Assembly (NCBI GenBank): GCA_951812925.1
Contig: OX638370.1
Location: 27,829,964 to 27,893,963 of the forward strand
Source of the DNA: Calliopum simillimum
Taxonomy: Eukaryota; Arthropoda; Insecta; Diptera; Lauxaniidae
Direction: 5' to 3'
DNA length: 64,000 bases
The notes beneath the pieces were generated by a model, which worked only from the letters and a program-made list of their open reading frames with translations, was not told where the DNA came from and did no database searches. Below are positions 63,227-64,000 of the stretch, in pieces. Position 1 is the first letter of the stretch; the number at the start of each line of letters is the position of its first letter. Position numbers and translations under genes: made by a program.

Positions 63227-63553
63227 AGCCGGATTCACATTCATTAGTTAACAAACGACAAGGGTTTCATCAACAACATATTATTTTCAGTCTTTAGTTA
63301 ACAATTAGTTAAACCCCCAAATCGCATTGGTTAGCCATTAGTCAACTAAAAGCTGTTGCTGAATCAATTAAATCTACATATATAGGCTTTGTGAAAATTC
63401 TAGAAGTGTTTTCGGATGCAGATAATTTTGAATCTGATATCTTGTTCAATGTTTTAGTTAACTAAAACACTGTGGATATGAAACATTAGTGAAACTCTTC
63501 TCAACACTTTAGCAAACTTATTGGTAAACAAATGACCTTGAATCCGTGCCTTA
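63227..63553. mobile_element. MITE related to 59586-60185, about 327 bp
   Basis: Left GAGCCGGATTCACATTCATT and right TGACCTTGAATCCGTGCC are imperfect inverted ends. GTTAACTAA-type motifs lie inside, as in the larger copy. Target duplication not clear. Confidence 0.5.
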
Positions 63554-63612
63554 GGATTGTGATCTAATTGGGATTAAAAATGGTTATGATCGGTTAATTG
63601 TGCTGCACTATA

Positions 63613-63917
63613 TCAAATCCCGAGCTACATCAAAAATGCAAACAGAAGGCTATAGCAAACGAGATCAAGCTGCGCAAATGGGGATGGATTGGTCACACTC
63701 TCTGGAAACCACACAGCGAAGTTTGTCGCCAGGCCCTTGAGTGGAATCCACAAGGCAGTAGAGGACGTGGTAGAGCCAAATCCAACTGGAAAAGGTCGTT
63801 GGAAAAGGAAATCCAAGAATCGGGAAAATCGTGGCAAGAGATCAAAGTCATCGCAAGGGATCGTGAAAAATGGAGAGATTTCATATTGGCCCTATGCTCC
63901 TCCTAGGAGTTAAAGGT
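63613..63917 (+). pseudogene. 5'-truncated LINE, C-terminal end of ORF2
   Basis: CACTATA flanks it on both sides (63606-63612, 63918-63924). The frame encodes the C-terminal signature of a non-LTR retrotransposon polyprotein: LRKWGWIGHTL, QALEWNPQG, a basic RGRGRAKSNWKR linker and ESGKSWQEIKVIARDREKWR. It ends in ALCSS and a stop, with no tail repeat. Truncated at the 5' end, as LINE copies often are. The last 100 bp match 46435-46537. Confidence 0.85.
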
Positions 63918-64000
63918 CACTATAATATGTATATATTCCTTTATCCGCTAGTGGAACGTAGGTTAACGGTTCGCACGTGCGAATAGGTATGTATTTAAAG

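Overview
This window is nuclear DNA from an insect, almost certainly a higher (brachyceran) fly. It is strongly AT-rich, full of homopolymer runs and short simple repeats, and carries an insect-type calmodulin gene with long introns. It also holds fly-type transposons (mariner, DD41D/rosa-like, Ty3/gypsy, LINE tails, many MITEs). A tephritid or similar non-Drosophila fly would fit, but the sequence alone does not decide the species.

The one gene recognised with certainty is calmodulin (Cam), on the minus strand. Its first coding exon is only the ATG (21948-21950), which abuts a GT donor. Exon 2 (20830-21004) and exon 3 (5213-5455) encode residues 2-141 with correct phases and splice sites. 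The last exon (about nine codons) is not in the window, so positions 1-5212 are intron 3. Intron 2 is about 15.4 kb and carries a mariner deletion derivative, an 18-bp minisatellite, a piggyBac-like MITE, a foldback element, several hairpin MITEs, a 1.9-kb inverted-repeat element and a pre-miRNA-like hairpin close to exon 2.

From about 22 to 46 kb I see no convincing protein-coding gene. This stretch is a graveyard of DNA transposons: a hAT-type MITE with 8-bp target duplication, a second larger foldback, a pogo/Tigger-like fossil with a nested MITE, a Tc1-like MITE beside a tRNA-like sequence, and a decayed DD41D transposase. It also has a pentanucleotide satellite and an internally deleted LINE. 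One stretch (38.3-39.3 kb, minus) looks like the promoter and leader of an unidentified gene.

At 46705-58784 lies a complete, very young Ty3/gypsy-type LTR retrotransposon of 12.1 kb. It has unusually long LTRs (about 2.57 kb, nearly identical), a 4-bp target duplication, a Lys-type primer binding site, intact gag and pol ORFs, and a well-formed -1 frameshift signal (G GGA AAC plus an H-type pseudoknot) between them. There is no env.

The last 5 kb holds a possible small secreted-protein gene in two phase-compatible exons, PIF/Harbinger-like MITEs, an inverted copy of a repeat also found in Cam intron 2, and a 5'-truncated LINE end.
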